A DNA stretch of 8,298 nucleotides from an uncultured Oscillibacter sp. (GTDB lineage Bacteria; Bacillota; Clostridia; Oscillospirales; Oscillospiraceae): NCBI GenBank assembly GCA_946530565.1, contig CAMNAE010000055.1, positions 1 through 8,298 of the forward strand, given 5' to 3'. Below, in pieces: positions 1-6,500 of the stretch (the stretch's first letter is position 1; the number at the start of each line of letters is the position of its first letter). Made by a program: the position numbers and the translations under genes. The notes under the pieces are model-generated. The model ran no database searches and was not told the origin of the DNA. It was given only the letters and a program-made list of their open reading frames with translations.

Positions 1-13
1 CCGCCACCTAGAA

Positions 14-43
14 GGGGAGACCGCCCTTGCGGACGGCCTCCCC
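14..43. other. GC-rich imperfect hairpin, possible weak terminator
   Basis: GGGGAG at 14-19 pairs with CTCCCC at 38-43. Inside it CCG pairs with CGG and CC with GG around a TTGC loop, with two A-C mismatches. It lies about 57 bases beyond the stop of the minus-strand flavoprotein fragment, where a terminator would be expected. Neither side has a real T tract, so the call is weak. Nothing else was recognised in bases 1-99. Confidence 0.3.
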
Positions 44-99
44 GAAACCACAGATGATATTACTTATATAACAATGGGGCCCGCCCCTTGATCTTAGGG

Positions 100-378
100 C
101 TACTCCCAGTCGTCCAGGGTCAGCGCGTCGTCGGCGGCCCAGCGGCCGGTGATCATGGCCTCGCAGTTGTTCCAACCGCCGTTATAGACCCAGCCGTAGC
201 CGGCGCCGCACTCGCCGACGGTGTAGAGCCTGGGGATGACCTCTCCGAACGCATCGAGCGTCTGCGACTTGGCGTTGCGCTTGGGGCCGCCCTGGGTGTT
301 GTACTGGTTCGGGTAGACGGGCACCGCGTAGAACGGGCCGGTCAGCGGGCGCATGCTCTCGGCGGCGCGGCCGAGCGG
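100..378 (-). pseudogene. C-terminal fragment of FAD-dependent flavoprotein (fumarate reductase/ketosteroid dehydrogenase-like)
   Basis: The minus strand, ending at the TAG at 100-102, encodes the typical C-terminus of the FAD_binding_2 family. It has TGPFYAVPVYPNQYNTQGG (substrate and cap side), then a Leu-Tyr-Thr-Val-Gly-Glu segment followed by GWVYNGGWNNCEAMITGR, which is the C-terminal FAD-contacting region. Family members are usually 450-600 residues and oxidise or reduce substrates such as fumarate, urocanate or steroids; the substrate cannot be told from this piece. Only about 90 residues are present. Homologous-looking sequence stops near base 378, where the complementary strand becomes a PDZ domain. 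The frame stays open to an ATG at 432, but those extra residues are antisense to the PDZ sequence and should not be taken as a real N-terminus. It is either a genuinely truncated gene or one cut by an assembly join. Confidence 0.75.
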
Positions 379-564
379 GCGGGACTCAAGACCGACGATC
401 TGCTCCTCACGCTGGACGGAGAGGCGATGCACTCAGAGCGCGACCTTCTGCGCGTGCGCCGGCAGATGCACATCGGCGATACGCTCGCCGTCACGGTCCT
501 GCGCGGTGACCATGTGCTGGGCGCGGCCTTTACCTTTACCGAGGCCGACGTCGCTCAGCCCTGA
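362..564 (+). pseudogene. C-terminal PDZ domain fragment of HtrA/DegP-like serine protease
   Basis: From about base 362 to the TGA at 562-564 the plus strand encodes AERAGLKTDDLLLTLDGEAM followed by GDTLAVTVLRG. This is the carboxylate-binding and C-terminal part of a PDZ domain as found at the end of envelope HtrA (S1C) proteases. In the complete family it follows a membrane anchor and a trypsin-like domain with His-Asp-Ser, and helps recognise misfolded envelope proteins. None of that upstream part is here. The frame runs open back to base 88, but that stretch is antisense to the flavoprotein fragment and carries no protease motif. No ribosome binding site was seen for an internal start. 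It ends 43 bases before the isomerase gene, which is on the same strand. The remnant is probably non-functional, or the N-terminus was lost in assembly. Confidence 0.65.
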
Positions 565-607
565 CGCACGCAGCGCTGCTATTTGAAAACATACAGGAGG
601 CTTAAGC

Positions 608-1393
608 ATGCTTTACGGACTCTGTGTGCCGCTCGACGGCTTCTCCCTCGCCCGCGACGCGGGCTATGACTATGTGGAGTTCCCCGGCTTTCAGGTCGCG
701 AAGCTCTCAAAAGCCGAGGCCGAGCGCCTTGCCGCGGCACTCAAGGACGCGGGGATCCCCTGCCGGCGCATCAACGCCTACTGCGCGGGCACGCCCGCGA
801 TCGTCGGCCCCGCTGCGGACGACGGCGCGACGCGCGTTTATGCTGAAACGCTTTTTGAAAACGCCGCGATCCTGGGCGCGGAGTGCGTCGGCATCGGCGC
901 GCCCGCCGCGCGGAGAGTCCCCGAGGGCTACGATGCGGCGAGAGCCGACGAGGAGTGCGTGCGCTTTTTGAAGATCACAGCTTCCGTCGCGCAGCGCTGC
1001 GGCATCCGGGTCCTGCTCGAGGCCGTGCAGCACGAGATGTGCAATTATCTTACAAAGACGCCGGACGCGCTTCAAATGGCGCAGCGCCTTGCAATCGGAA
1101 ACCTCGGCCTCGTGGTGGATCTCTACCACATGGCCAAGGAGGGAGAGGATCTTGATACGCTTCCGACTTATCTGCCCCTCACGCGGCACATGCATGTGAG
1201 CACCTGGGAGACAGGGCTCCGGCGCAGGCTCTTTGCTGAGGCGGACGCACAGCAGCTCGCCATGTGCGCCGCGGCGATCAAAAAAAGCGGTTACGACGGG
1301 ACGCTCAGCGCCGAGCCGGACGCAAAGGAGATCAGCCCTCAGACGGCGAAAACAGGCCTTGCTCTCTTGAAGGCCGCGCTTGCAGACGCCTGA
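608..1393 (+). CDS. Sugar phosphate isomerase/epimerase-like TIM-barrel protein
   Basis: This 261-residue protein belongs to the xylose-isomerase-like/AP-endonuclease-2 TIM-barrel superfamily, whose cytoplasmic members interconvert keto and aldo sugars or epimerise them using a divalent metal. The expected metal and catalytic residues are visible: Glu138 in LLEAVQ, Asp171 and His174 in LVVDLYHM, His194/His196 in RHMHVS, and Glu236 in LSAEPD. The 33-residue gap between the first two ligands, and a His three residues after the Asp, resemble the tagatose/psicose 3-epimerase group. Length is normal for the family. The ATG is preceded by AGGAGG at 595-600 with a 7-base spacer. The AraC regulator starts 61 bases downstream on the same strand, suggesting co-expression and a role in carbohydrate or polyol use. 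The substrate cannot be inferred. Hydroxypyruvate isomerase-like or inositol-pathway activities are alternatives. Confidence 0.85.
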   Translation: MLYGLCVPLDGFSLARDAGYDYVEFPGFQVAKLSKAEAERLAAALKDAGIPCRRINAYCAGTPAIVGPAADDGATRVYAETLFENAAILGAECVGIGAPAARRVPEGYDAARADEECVRFLKITASVAQRCGIRVLLEAVQHEMCNYLTKTPDALQMAQRLAIGNLGLVVDLYHMAKEGEDLDTLPTYLPLTRHMHVSTWETGLRRRLFAEADAQQLAMCAAAIKKSGYDGTLSAEPDAKEISPQTAKTGLALLKAALADA

Positions 1394-1454
1394 GCCTCTC
1401 AGACAAGGCGGAGGCCCCGCGGGGAACAGGCGACCGGGAAAGGAGGAGACGACC

Positions 1455-2384
1455 ATGCGCGAGGATGTCTTCGCGCGGCTTGACCGGAACGAGACCGCGA
1501 CCCACTACAGCAACAATACCGACCGCTTCGGCTTCGACGCCGAGCTGCACCAGAGCGGCACGAACAAGATCCCGCAGTTCCACTACCACGATTTCTATGA
1601 GTTCGTGATCTACCTGGGCAAGGAGCCCTGTATCTACACGGTCTCCGGCCGTGACTACGAGATCCGCTTCGGCGATATCGTGCGCTGCGACCTGATGGAC
1701 GAGCATGTCTGGCAGATCAGCGACAATGAAAAGCACATGCGCTTCAGCGTCGGGCTCACGTTCCACTTCGTCATGTCCTGCTCGACCAAGAGCGACAACC
1801 TGATCCAGATCTTCTCCCGCAACGGCAGCAATTACCCGGTGCTGCATCTGGACTCGATGGAGATCCACAAGTATATCGAGCTCATCAACAGCTTCCAGGG
1901 CTGCACGCTGCGGCATGGGCGCATGGTCTTTCAGCTCGGGATCCTGCACCAGATGCTCGCCTACCTGCAGGACGACTTCCTGCTCTCGGACAGCGACGGC
2001 GCGACGCTCACGCGGCAGGATGCCCTCGTATGCGAGCTCATCAACTACATCAACCTCCACATCGGCGAGGATCTGAGCCTGAAGACGCTCGGAAAGGCGA
2101 CCAACTACAATCCCACGTATCTCTCGCGTACCTTCAAGAGCATGACGAACACGACCCTGAAGCTCTACATCGACGAAAAGCGCGTGGAGACGGCAACGCT
2201 GCTCATGGGCAAGGGGACGCCGCTTTCGGAGATCGCGGGGGAGGTCGGTTTTCAGAACTACTGCACGTTCTACAACACCTTCCGCCGCATCACGGGCATG
2301 AGCCCGGAGTCCTACTCCAAAAACCACGCCTCGGCCTCGAGTGCCTCCGGTGTGCTGCGCCCCTGGCAGGCGGCCCACGACTGA
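1455..2384 (+). CDS. AraC-family transcriptional regulator with N-terminal cupin domain
   Basis: This 309-residue protein has an N-terminal cupin-like ligand domain (about residues 35-105), including the FHYHDFYEF signature common in sugar-responsive AraC proteins. A linker follows, then a C-terminal AraC DNA-binding domain (about 190-290). Helix-turn-helix 1 falls near 207-228 (LSLKTLGKATNYNPTYLSRT) and helix-turn-helix 2 near 256-279, ending in the family hallmark FQNYCTFYNTFRRITGMSPESY. The ATG at 1455 is chosen because AAAGGAGGA sits at 1439-1447; the frame is open further upstream to 1380, but that part overlaps the isomerase gene and lacks a ribosome binding site. It lies directly downstream of the isomerase gene and is followed by a strong terminator. 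By family precedent it probably activates its own neighbourhood in response to a sugar; the ligand and operator are unknown. Confidence 0.92.
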   Translation: MREDVFARLDRNETATHYSNNTDRFGFDAELHQSGTNKIPQFHYHDFYEFVIYLGKEPCIYTVSGRDYEIRFGDIVRCDLMDEHVWQISDNEKHMRFSVGLTFHFVMSCSTKSDNLIQIFSRNGSNYPVLHLDSMEIHKYIELINSFQGCTLRHGRMVFQLGILHQMLAYLQDDFLLSDSDGATLTRQDALVCELINYINLHIGEDLSLKTLGKATNYNPTYLSRTFKSMTNTTLKLYIDEKRVETATLLMGKGTPLSEIAGEVGFQNYCTFYNTFRRITGMSPESYSKNHASASSASGVLRPWQAAHD

Positions 2385-2395
2385 GATAAAAAAAC

Positions 2396-2455
2396 AAAAA
2401 ACGCCCCGCGCACCTTCTCCGAACCATTGCGGAGGAGGCGTGCGGGGCGTTTTTT
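2396..2455. terminator. Bidirectional intrinsic terminator between convergent genes
   Basis: A near-perfect 26-base-pair stem (2396-2421 with 2430-2455) closes around the 8-base loop AACCATTG. Only two mismatches and one G-U pair are present. The GC core AACGCCCCGC/GCGGGGCGTT is flanked by an A tract on the left and a T tract on the right, so it works on both strands. It ends the AraC gene (stop at 2384) on the plus strand and the small gene (stop at 2485) on the minus strand. Confidence 0.95.
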
Positions 2456-2484
2456 GCGGCGATCAGCGTCTATGCCGGAGTGCT

Positions 2485-2706
2485 TCAGCGCGCGAGCTGT
2501 ACGAGTTCATTGATCAGGGCCTGATCGTCCTCAGACACGGTGAGGCTCAGCGTTTCGGCTGCCTCGCCGGGGCGCTGCAGCGTGATGCTGACCTGGCTGC
2601 CTGCCGGCACGGGCCGGGCAGAAGCGCGGGCGAGAAAGGGCATCACATCCGGATGGGCGGAGAGAAAGCGGTTTTTATACTCCAAGAGCATGAGCGGATT
2701 GAACAT
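2485..2706 (-). CDS. Small conserved-type protein of unknown function (73 aa)
   Basis: I do not recognise a named family. The ATG at 2706 is preceded on the minus strand by GGAAAAGGAG (2715-2724), placing AAGGAG 8 bases from the start, which is why it is preferred over the longer open frame to 2808. The protein opens with MFNPLMLLEYKNRFLSAHPD, then PFLARASA, then a segment predicted as beta strand (GSQVSITLQRPGEAAETLSLTV), and ends with an acidic helix, SEDDQALINELVQL. There is no signal peptide, membrane helix or cysteine. Similar short proteins beginning with Met-x-Asn-Pro and containing a His-Pro are, to my recollection, common and uncharacterised in Clostridia. Two candidate promoters lie upstream, and the gene is monocistronic, ending at the shared bidirectional terminator. 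Good start signals and a dedicated promoter make it a real gene. Confidence 0.75.
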   Translation of the reverse strand: MFNPLMLLEYKNRFLSAHPDVMPFLARASARPVPAGSQVSITLQRPGEAAETLSLTVSEDDQALINELVQLAR

Positions 2707-2758
2707 GGGATCGGCTCCTTTTCCTGCGGCGGCAGATGCCGCGAAATCAACACAGCGG

Positions 2759-2787
2759 AGTATAGCATAAAACGTAAATTTACGCAA
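2759..2787 (-). promoter_or_regulatory. Sigma-A-type promoter (proximal) for the 73-aa gene
   Basis: On the minus strand, TTGCGT (2782-2787) and TATACT (2759-2764) are separated by exactly 17 bases. The -10 box matches five of six consensus positions; the -35 keeps the TTG. Transcription would start near 2752, giving a leader of about 46 bases before the ATG at 2706. Confidence 0.7.
2773..2784. promoter_or_regulatory. Perfect 12-base palindrome overlapping the promoter (candidate operator)
   Basis: CGTAAATTTACG is a perfect palindrome lying in the spacer and overlapping the -35 box of the proximal minus-strand promoter. A dimeric repressor bound here would block RNA polymerase. No known regulator is assigned. 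Confidence 0.5.
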
Positions 2788-2790
2788 TAG

Positions 2791-2807
2791 ATGCAGGAAA
2801 AGCTGCA
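2791..2807. repeat. Short hairpin repeat, copy 1 (TGCAG...CTGCA)
   Basis: ATGCAGGAAAAGCTGCA recurs with one mismatch at 3220-3236. Each copy is itself a 5-base-pair inverted repeat around a purine-rich 6-base loop. Copy 1 lies between the two minus-strand promoters of the 73-aa gene and would be in the leader of the longer transcript. Confidence 0.5.
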
Positions 2808-2877
2808 AAAAAGCCGGGGATGGGCAGAAACTTGCAGCGTTGTGCGGTCAAGCAAAAAGATGGTCGACAGAGATAGA

Positions 2878-2906
2878 ATTATTCAACAGAATTAGTTTTA
2901 TGTCAA
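2878..2906 (-). promoter_or_regulatory. Sigma-A-type promoter (distal), minus strand
   Basis: On the minus strand a perfect TTGACA (2901-2906) is followed after 17 bases by AATAAT (2878-2883), five of six matches to the -10 consensus. Transcription would begin near 2871 and run toward the 73-aa gene, giving a leader of about 165 bases that also crosses the proximal promoter and hairpin copy 1. No other gene lies between. Confidence 0.6.
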
Positions 2907-2952
2907 CTTGATCATGAACGGATGATGCCTGACCGGCGTGTTGGAATAGCAA

Positions 2953-3040
2953 AGTTTTCCACGGGCGTAGGCAGACCCTGCCTGTAAAAAGGGCGGTTTC
3001 AGGGGGGTAAAGTGGAAAACTCGGTGGAAAGTGTGAATAA
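2953..3040. repeat. Inverted repeat with GTGGAAA / DnaA-box-like cluster
   Basis: AGTTTTCCAC (2953-2962) is perfectly inverted as GTGGAAAACT (3012-3021). GTGGAAA repeats directly at 3024-3030, and TGTGAATAA follows at 3032-3040. Read as DnaA boxes (TTWTNCACA), there are TTTTCCACG on the plus strand and, on the minus strand, TTTTCCACT, CTTTCCACC and TTATTCACA, the last a full match. Between the arms sits a hairpin, AGGCAG-ACC-CTGCCT (2969-2983). The GTGG arrays also resemble MraZ operators, but no mraZ gene follows. Confidence 0.45.
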
Positions 3041-3208
3041 CAAGGGGTATAGCAGAGGAGAAACAAGGATTTATGTCAAACGCGGCGGCGCTTTGGGAAT
3101 GTGTTGTCAATTCGGAAAAATGCCAGAAAAAGCTGTCACCGTTTTGTCATTTTTTCGTTTGAGAGCGGCAGAGACTCAAAAAGCAAGCCCTATTCAAAAA
3201 GAATGATC

Positions 3209-3236
3209 TCCTGCAAAATATGCAGGAAAAACTGCA
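3209..3236. repeat. Overlapping TGCAG hairpins, including repeat copy 2
   Basis: TCCTGCA (3209-3215) and TGCAGGA (3221-3227) form a perfect 7-base-pair hairpin around AAATA. The same TGCAG can instead pair with CTGCA at 3232-3236, forming the hairpin seen at 2791-2807. The two structures exclude each other. Confidence 0.5.
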
Positions 3237-3360
3237 CTTTACGCTCTGTATTTGCGGTCCGGCCCCCTGCGTGCAGCAATACAGAATTGCCGATCATATA
3301 AATAAATGAAAGACAGAAAAGCAAGTGGACATGCTCGCGATCATATCATCAGAAGCAGGT

Positions 3361-3425
3361 CTTGTCGGGAAGAAAAGGACAGCTGAAGATCAGGTCCGTG
3401 ATACCGATGATGTGTTCCCGACAAG
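3361..3425. repeat. 11-base inverted repeat enclosing a second hairpin
   Basis: CTTGTCGGGAA (3361-3371) is perfectly inverted as TTCCCGACAAG (3415-3425). The 43-base loop contains GGAC-(AG)-CTGA-AGA-TCAG-GTCC at 3377-3396, an 8-pair stem with a 2-base bulge. A TTTTT run at 3431-3435 follows, so it could end an upstream transcript, or be a protein-binding site just above the promoter at 3437. Confidence 0.5.
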
Positions 3426-3436
3426 CGACATTTTTC

Positions 3437-3465
3437 TTGAAATCGCGATCCGCTTGGGGTATGAT
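3437..3465 (+). promoter_or_regulatory. Strong sigma-A promoter of the c-di-GMP gene
   Basis: TTGAAA (3437-3442), a 17-base spacer and TATGAT (3460-3465) form a near-consensus promoter. Transcription would start near 3472, leaving about 45 bases to the ATG at 3517 and including AGGAG at 3503-3507. It lies inside the upstream extension of the open frame, which argues against translation starting at 3325. Confidence 0.88.
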
Positions 3466-3516
3466 ATTAGTCAGAATCGACAAAGACACCCGCAGAGAAG
3501 AGAGGAGCGAGGCGTC

Positions 3517-6500
3517 ATGGTGAAGCATGAACCCTTTCCAAGCAGCATTCGCAGGCGAATGATCCTGATCGCCGACGATGAGATCATCAACCGGGAGATC
3601 CTCGGCGAGATCCTCAGGGAGGACTATGATCTCATCTTCGCCGGCGACGGCGCCGAGACAATGGAGAAGATCCGCTCCAACGCCGAGCAGCTCTCCCTTG
3701 TGCTGCTCGATGTGCTGATGCCGCACATGAGCGGGCTCGAGGTACTCTCCGCAGTGCGCGCCGATCAGCTTCTATCACGCATTCCAGTTATCGTCACGAC
3801 TTCGGAGCGCTCCACTGAGATCGAGAGTCTGAAGCTCGGCGCGATCGACTTCATTCCCAAGCCCTACCCGGATATCGGGGTCATCCGCGCGCGTGTGCAG
3901 CACGCGATCGAGCTCTCTGAGGACCGCGACATCATCCGCTCCACCGAGCGGGATACGCTCACGGGGCTCTATAACCGTGATTATTTCTACCGCTACGCCC
4001 GGCAGATGGACCGCATGGACCCGGAAGCAGAGATGGACGCGGTCATGGTGGATGTGAACCACTTCCGCATGGTCAACGAGCGCTATGGCAGGGCCTACGG
4101 CGACCAGGTGCTCAAACGGCTCGGCGCGCGGCTCGGTGCGCTCGCCGAAGCGTCCGGGGGCCTTGCCTGCCGCAGCGAGGCAGACGCGTACCTTCTCTAT
4201 CTTCCGCACCGCGAGGACTACCGCAGCGCGATCGGCGAGGTCTCTGAGGGGCTTGTCGAAGAGGACGCCGGTGAAAACCGTGTCCGCCTTCGCGTCGGCG
4301 TCTATTCCCGTGCGGATCGGAGCATCGTCATCGAGCGGCGCTTTGACCGCGCCAAGATGGCGGCGGATACCGTGAAGGGCAGCTTCACCCGGACGATCGG
4401 CTTTTACGACGATCAGCTCCATGAGCGGCAGCTCTTCGCCGAAAAGCTGATCGAGGATTTCCCCGCGGCGCTCGCGGAGCACCAGTTCAAGGTCTACTAT
4501 CAGCCGAAGTTCGACGTGCGGCCGGATACGCCTGTGCTCGCCTCCGCCGAGGCGCTTGTGAGGTGGGTGCATCCGGAGCTCGGCATGGTCTCGCCCGGCA
4601 TGTTCATTCCGCTCTTCGAGGACAACGGCCTGATCCAAAAGCTCGATCAGTACGTCTGGCGCGAGGCCGCGCGGCAGATCCGTGAGTGGAAGGATCGGCT
4701 CTCCTACGCGGTGCCGGTCTCGGTCAATGTCTCGCGCATCGATATGTACGACCCGAAGCTTCCGGAGATCCTGAAAGAGATCCTCGCAGAGCATGGGCTC
4801 AGCGGTCAGGATCTGCTCCTCGAACTCACGGAGTCGGCCTATACGCGGGACTCCAGGCAGATCGTCGAAAGCGCCGAGAAGCTCAGAAATATGGGCTTTC
4901 GCATCGAGATGGACGATTTCGGCACGGGTTACTCCTCGCTCAATATGCTCTCGAATCTGCCGATCGATGCGCTCAAGCTCGATATGCAGTTCATTCGCTC
5001 CGCGTTTGCCGAGGGCGGCAACACGCACATGCTCGAGGTCATCATCGGCATCTCGGACTTTTTGAACATCCCCGCGATCGCCGAGGGCGTCGAGACCGAG
5101 GAGCAGCTGCACGCGCTCAAGCTCCTCGGCTGCGACATGGTGCAGGGCTATTTCTTCTCGAAGCCTGTGCCGGCAGCGGAATTTGAGCCCTTCATCCTAC
5201 AGAGGCAGGAGGCCGACATCGCCGCGGCAGAGAAAAAGGCGGCCGAGGAAAAAGCGTACCGGGAATGGCAGCGGCGCGAAAAGCTCAGCATGATCATGGA
5301 GCAGGCGCGCGCCGACCACCGGGAGGCCGAGGGGAAGGCGGGCAGTCAGCCCGAACAGGAGCTGAGACCTGCGGCCGCGGATCATGCGCTGCCGGAGTCG
5401 GAAAAGACCAGAGAGCACACGGGGATCCAGCTGCGCACGGCCTCGATCTTCTTCGTCGTGGTCGCGCTGATCGCCGCGGCGGCGCTGATGCTGGCAGACG
5501 TTGCGGTGACACGGGGCTATCAGCGCATGGAGCGCGCGAGCGACCGCTATATCGCCGCACAGCTCGCCGCGACCGACATGGAGACCGGCTCCGACTACCT
5601 GACCGACCGCGTGCGCTGCTTCGTCGTGACCGGCCAGATCGACTACCTCACCGACTTCTTCGAAGAGGTCGAGGTCACCCGCCGCCGGGATCTGGCGGTC
5701 GAGAAGCTCGAGAGCCTGATGGGCGGCAGCGACGGCGGCGCGCTCGCGAGCCTCAACGCGGCGCTCACGCTCTCAAACGAGCTGATCGGGGTCGAGAACC
5801 ACGCCATGCGCCTCATGCTCGAGACCGGGGACTACGATCTTACCGTCGTGCCGGACGAGATCAAAAGCGTCGCGCTCTCGCCCTCTGAGCTCGCGCTTTC
5901 TCCGCAGGAGCAGAAGGAACAGGCGCAGACGCTCGTCTTCGACAACAACTACATGCACTATAAAGACCGCATCCGCGAGCATGTGAGCCTCTGCACGCAG
6001 GCGCTCATCCGCGCCTCGAGCCAGGAGCTCGAGCAGTCCACCGCGCAGCTGGCGCTTTTGGTCAACCTGCAGACGGCGCTTACGATCATGTTCCTTATGA
6101 TCGTGCTGGCGATCGTGCTGATCATCACACAGATGATCCGAAAGCCGCTCACGAACATGGTCAGCCACATGCAGGATCAGGAGATGATCCGGCCGACGGG
6201 CGTGGAGGAGCTGCGCTTCGTCACGCGGATCTACAACAAGATCCTCAAAGAGAACCGGGAGGCCCGGGAGAAGCTCAGCCATGAGGCCTCGCACGACCCG
6301 CTGACCGGGCTCTTCAACCGCGGCGCCTACGACTTTTTGCTCGAGAGCGCCGACACCGAGCATATCGCGCTCATCCTGATCGACGTCGACAACTTCAAGG
6401 GCGTGAACGACACCTACGGCCATGCCGTGGGCGACCGGGTCTTAAAGCGCGTGGCCGAGATCCTGCGGCACAGCTTCCGCTCGGTCGATATCCTCTGCCG

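Larger units (their letters stand above)
2907..3436. other. Gene-poor, AT-richer intergenic region with many inverted repeats
   Basis: No convincing coding region was found over about 530 bases on either strand. The short open frames here have no recognisable protein features; a 29-codon plus frame from 3073 to 3162 has a GAGGAG 12 bases upstream but no family likeness. The stretch is visibly less GC-rich than the flanking genes. It contains a 10-base inverted repeat with DnaA-box-like motifs, a TGCAG hairpin cluster and an 11-base inverted repeat, each listed separately. It may be regulatory DNA or encode a structured RNA; the plus strand shows no clear promoter before 3437. Confidence 0.6.

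Noticed and set aside
88..361. Plus-strand reading upstream of the PDZ fragment as part of the protease
   Set aside because: This stretch is the complement of clear flavoprotein motifs (NGGWNNCEAMITGR) and contains no protease motif.
1332..2378. Long minus-strand open frame (348 codons) opposite the AraC gene
   Set aside because: It is the complement of a well-supported AraC gene, is rich in Val/Ala/Asp/Arg/Leu as expected of antisense GC-rich codons, and has no domain motif.
2930..3060. Chromosomal replication origin
   Set aside because: DnaA-box-like motifs are present, but there is no dnaA/dnaN neighbour and no clear AT-rich unwinding repeats, so only a motif cluster is claimed.
2848..3110. 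Minus-strand short frames in the gene-poor region
   Set aside because: They overlap each other and the inverted repeats, lack ribosome binding sites, and have low-complexity aromatic/proline content.
3073..3162. 29-codon open frame after the GTGGAAA repeats, considered as a displaced mraZ or a small peptide gene
   Set aside because: It has no similarity to MraZ, its ribosome binding site is poorly spaced at 12 bases, and no promoter is visible.
3361..3516. c-di-GMP riboswitch upstream of the GGDEF/EAL gene
   Set aside because: No GEMM-type conserved sequence was seen, and the inverted repeat lies upstream of the promoter rather than in the 45-base leader.
3775..5112. Long minus-strand open frame (445 codons) opposite the EAL/GGDEF region
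   Set aside because: It is antisense to clear REC, GGDEF and EAL motifs, and its composition is that of a codon-bias shadow.
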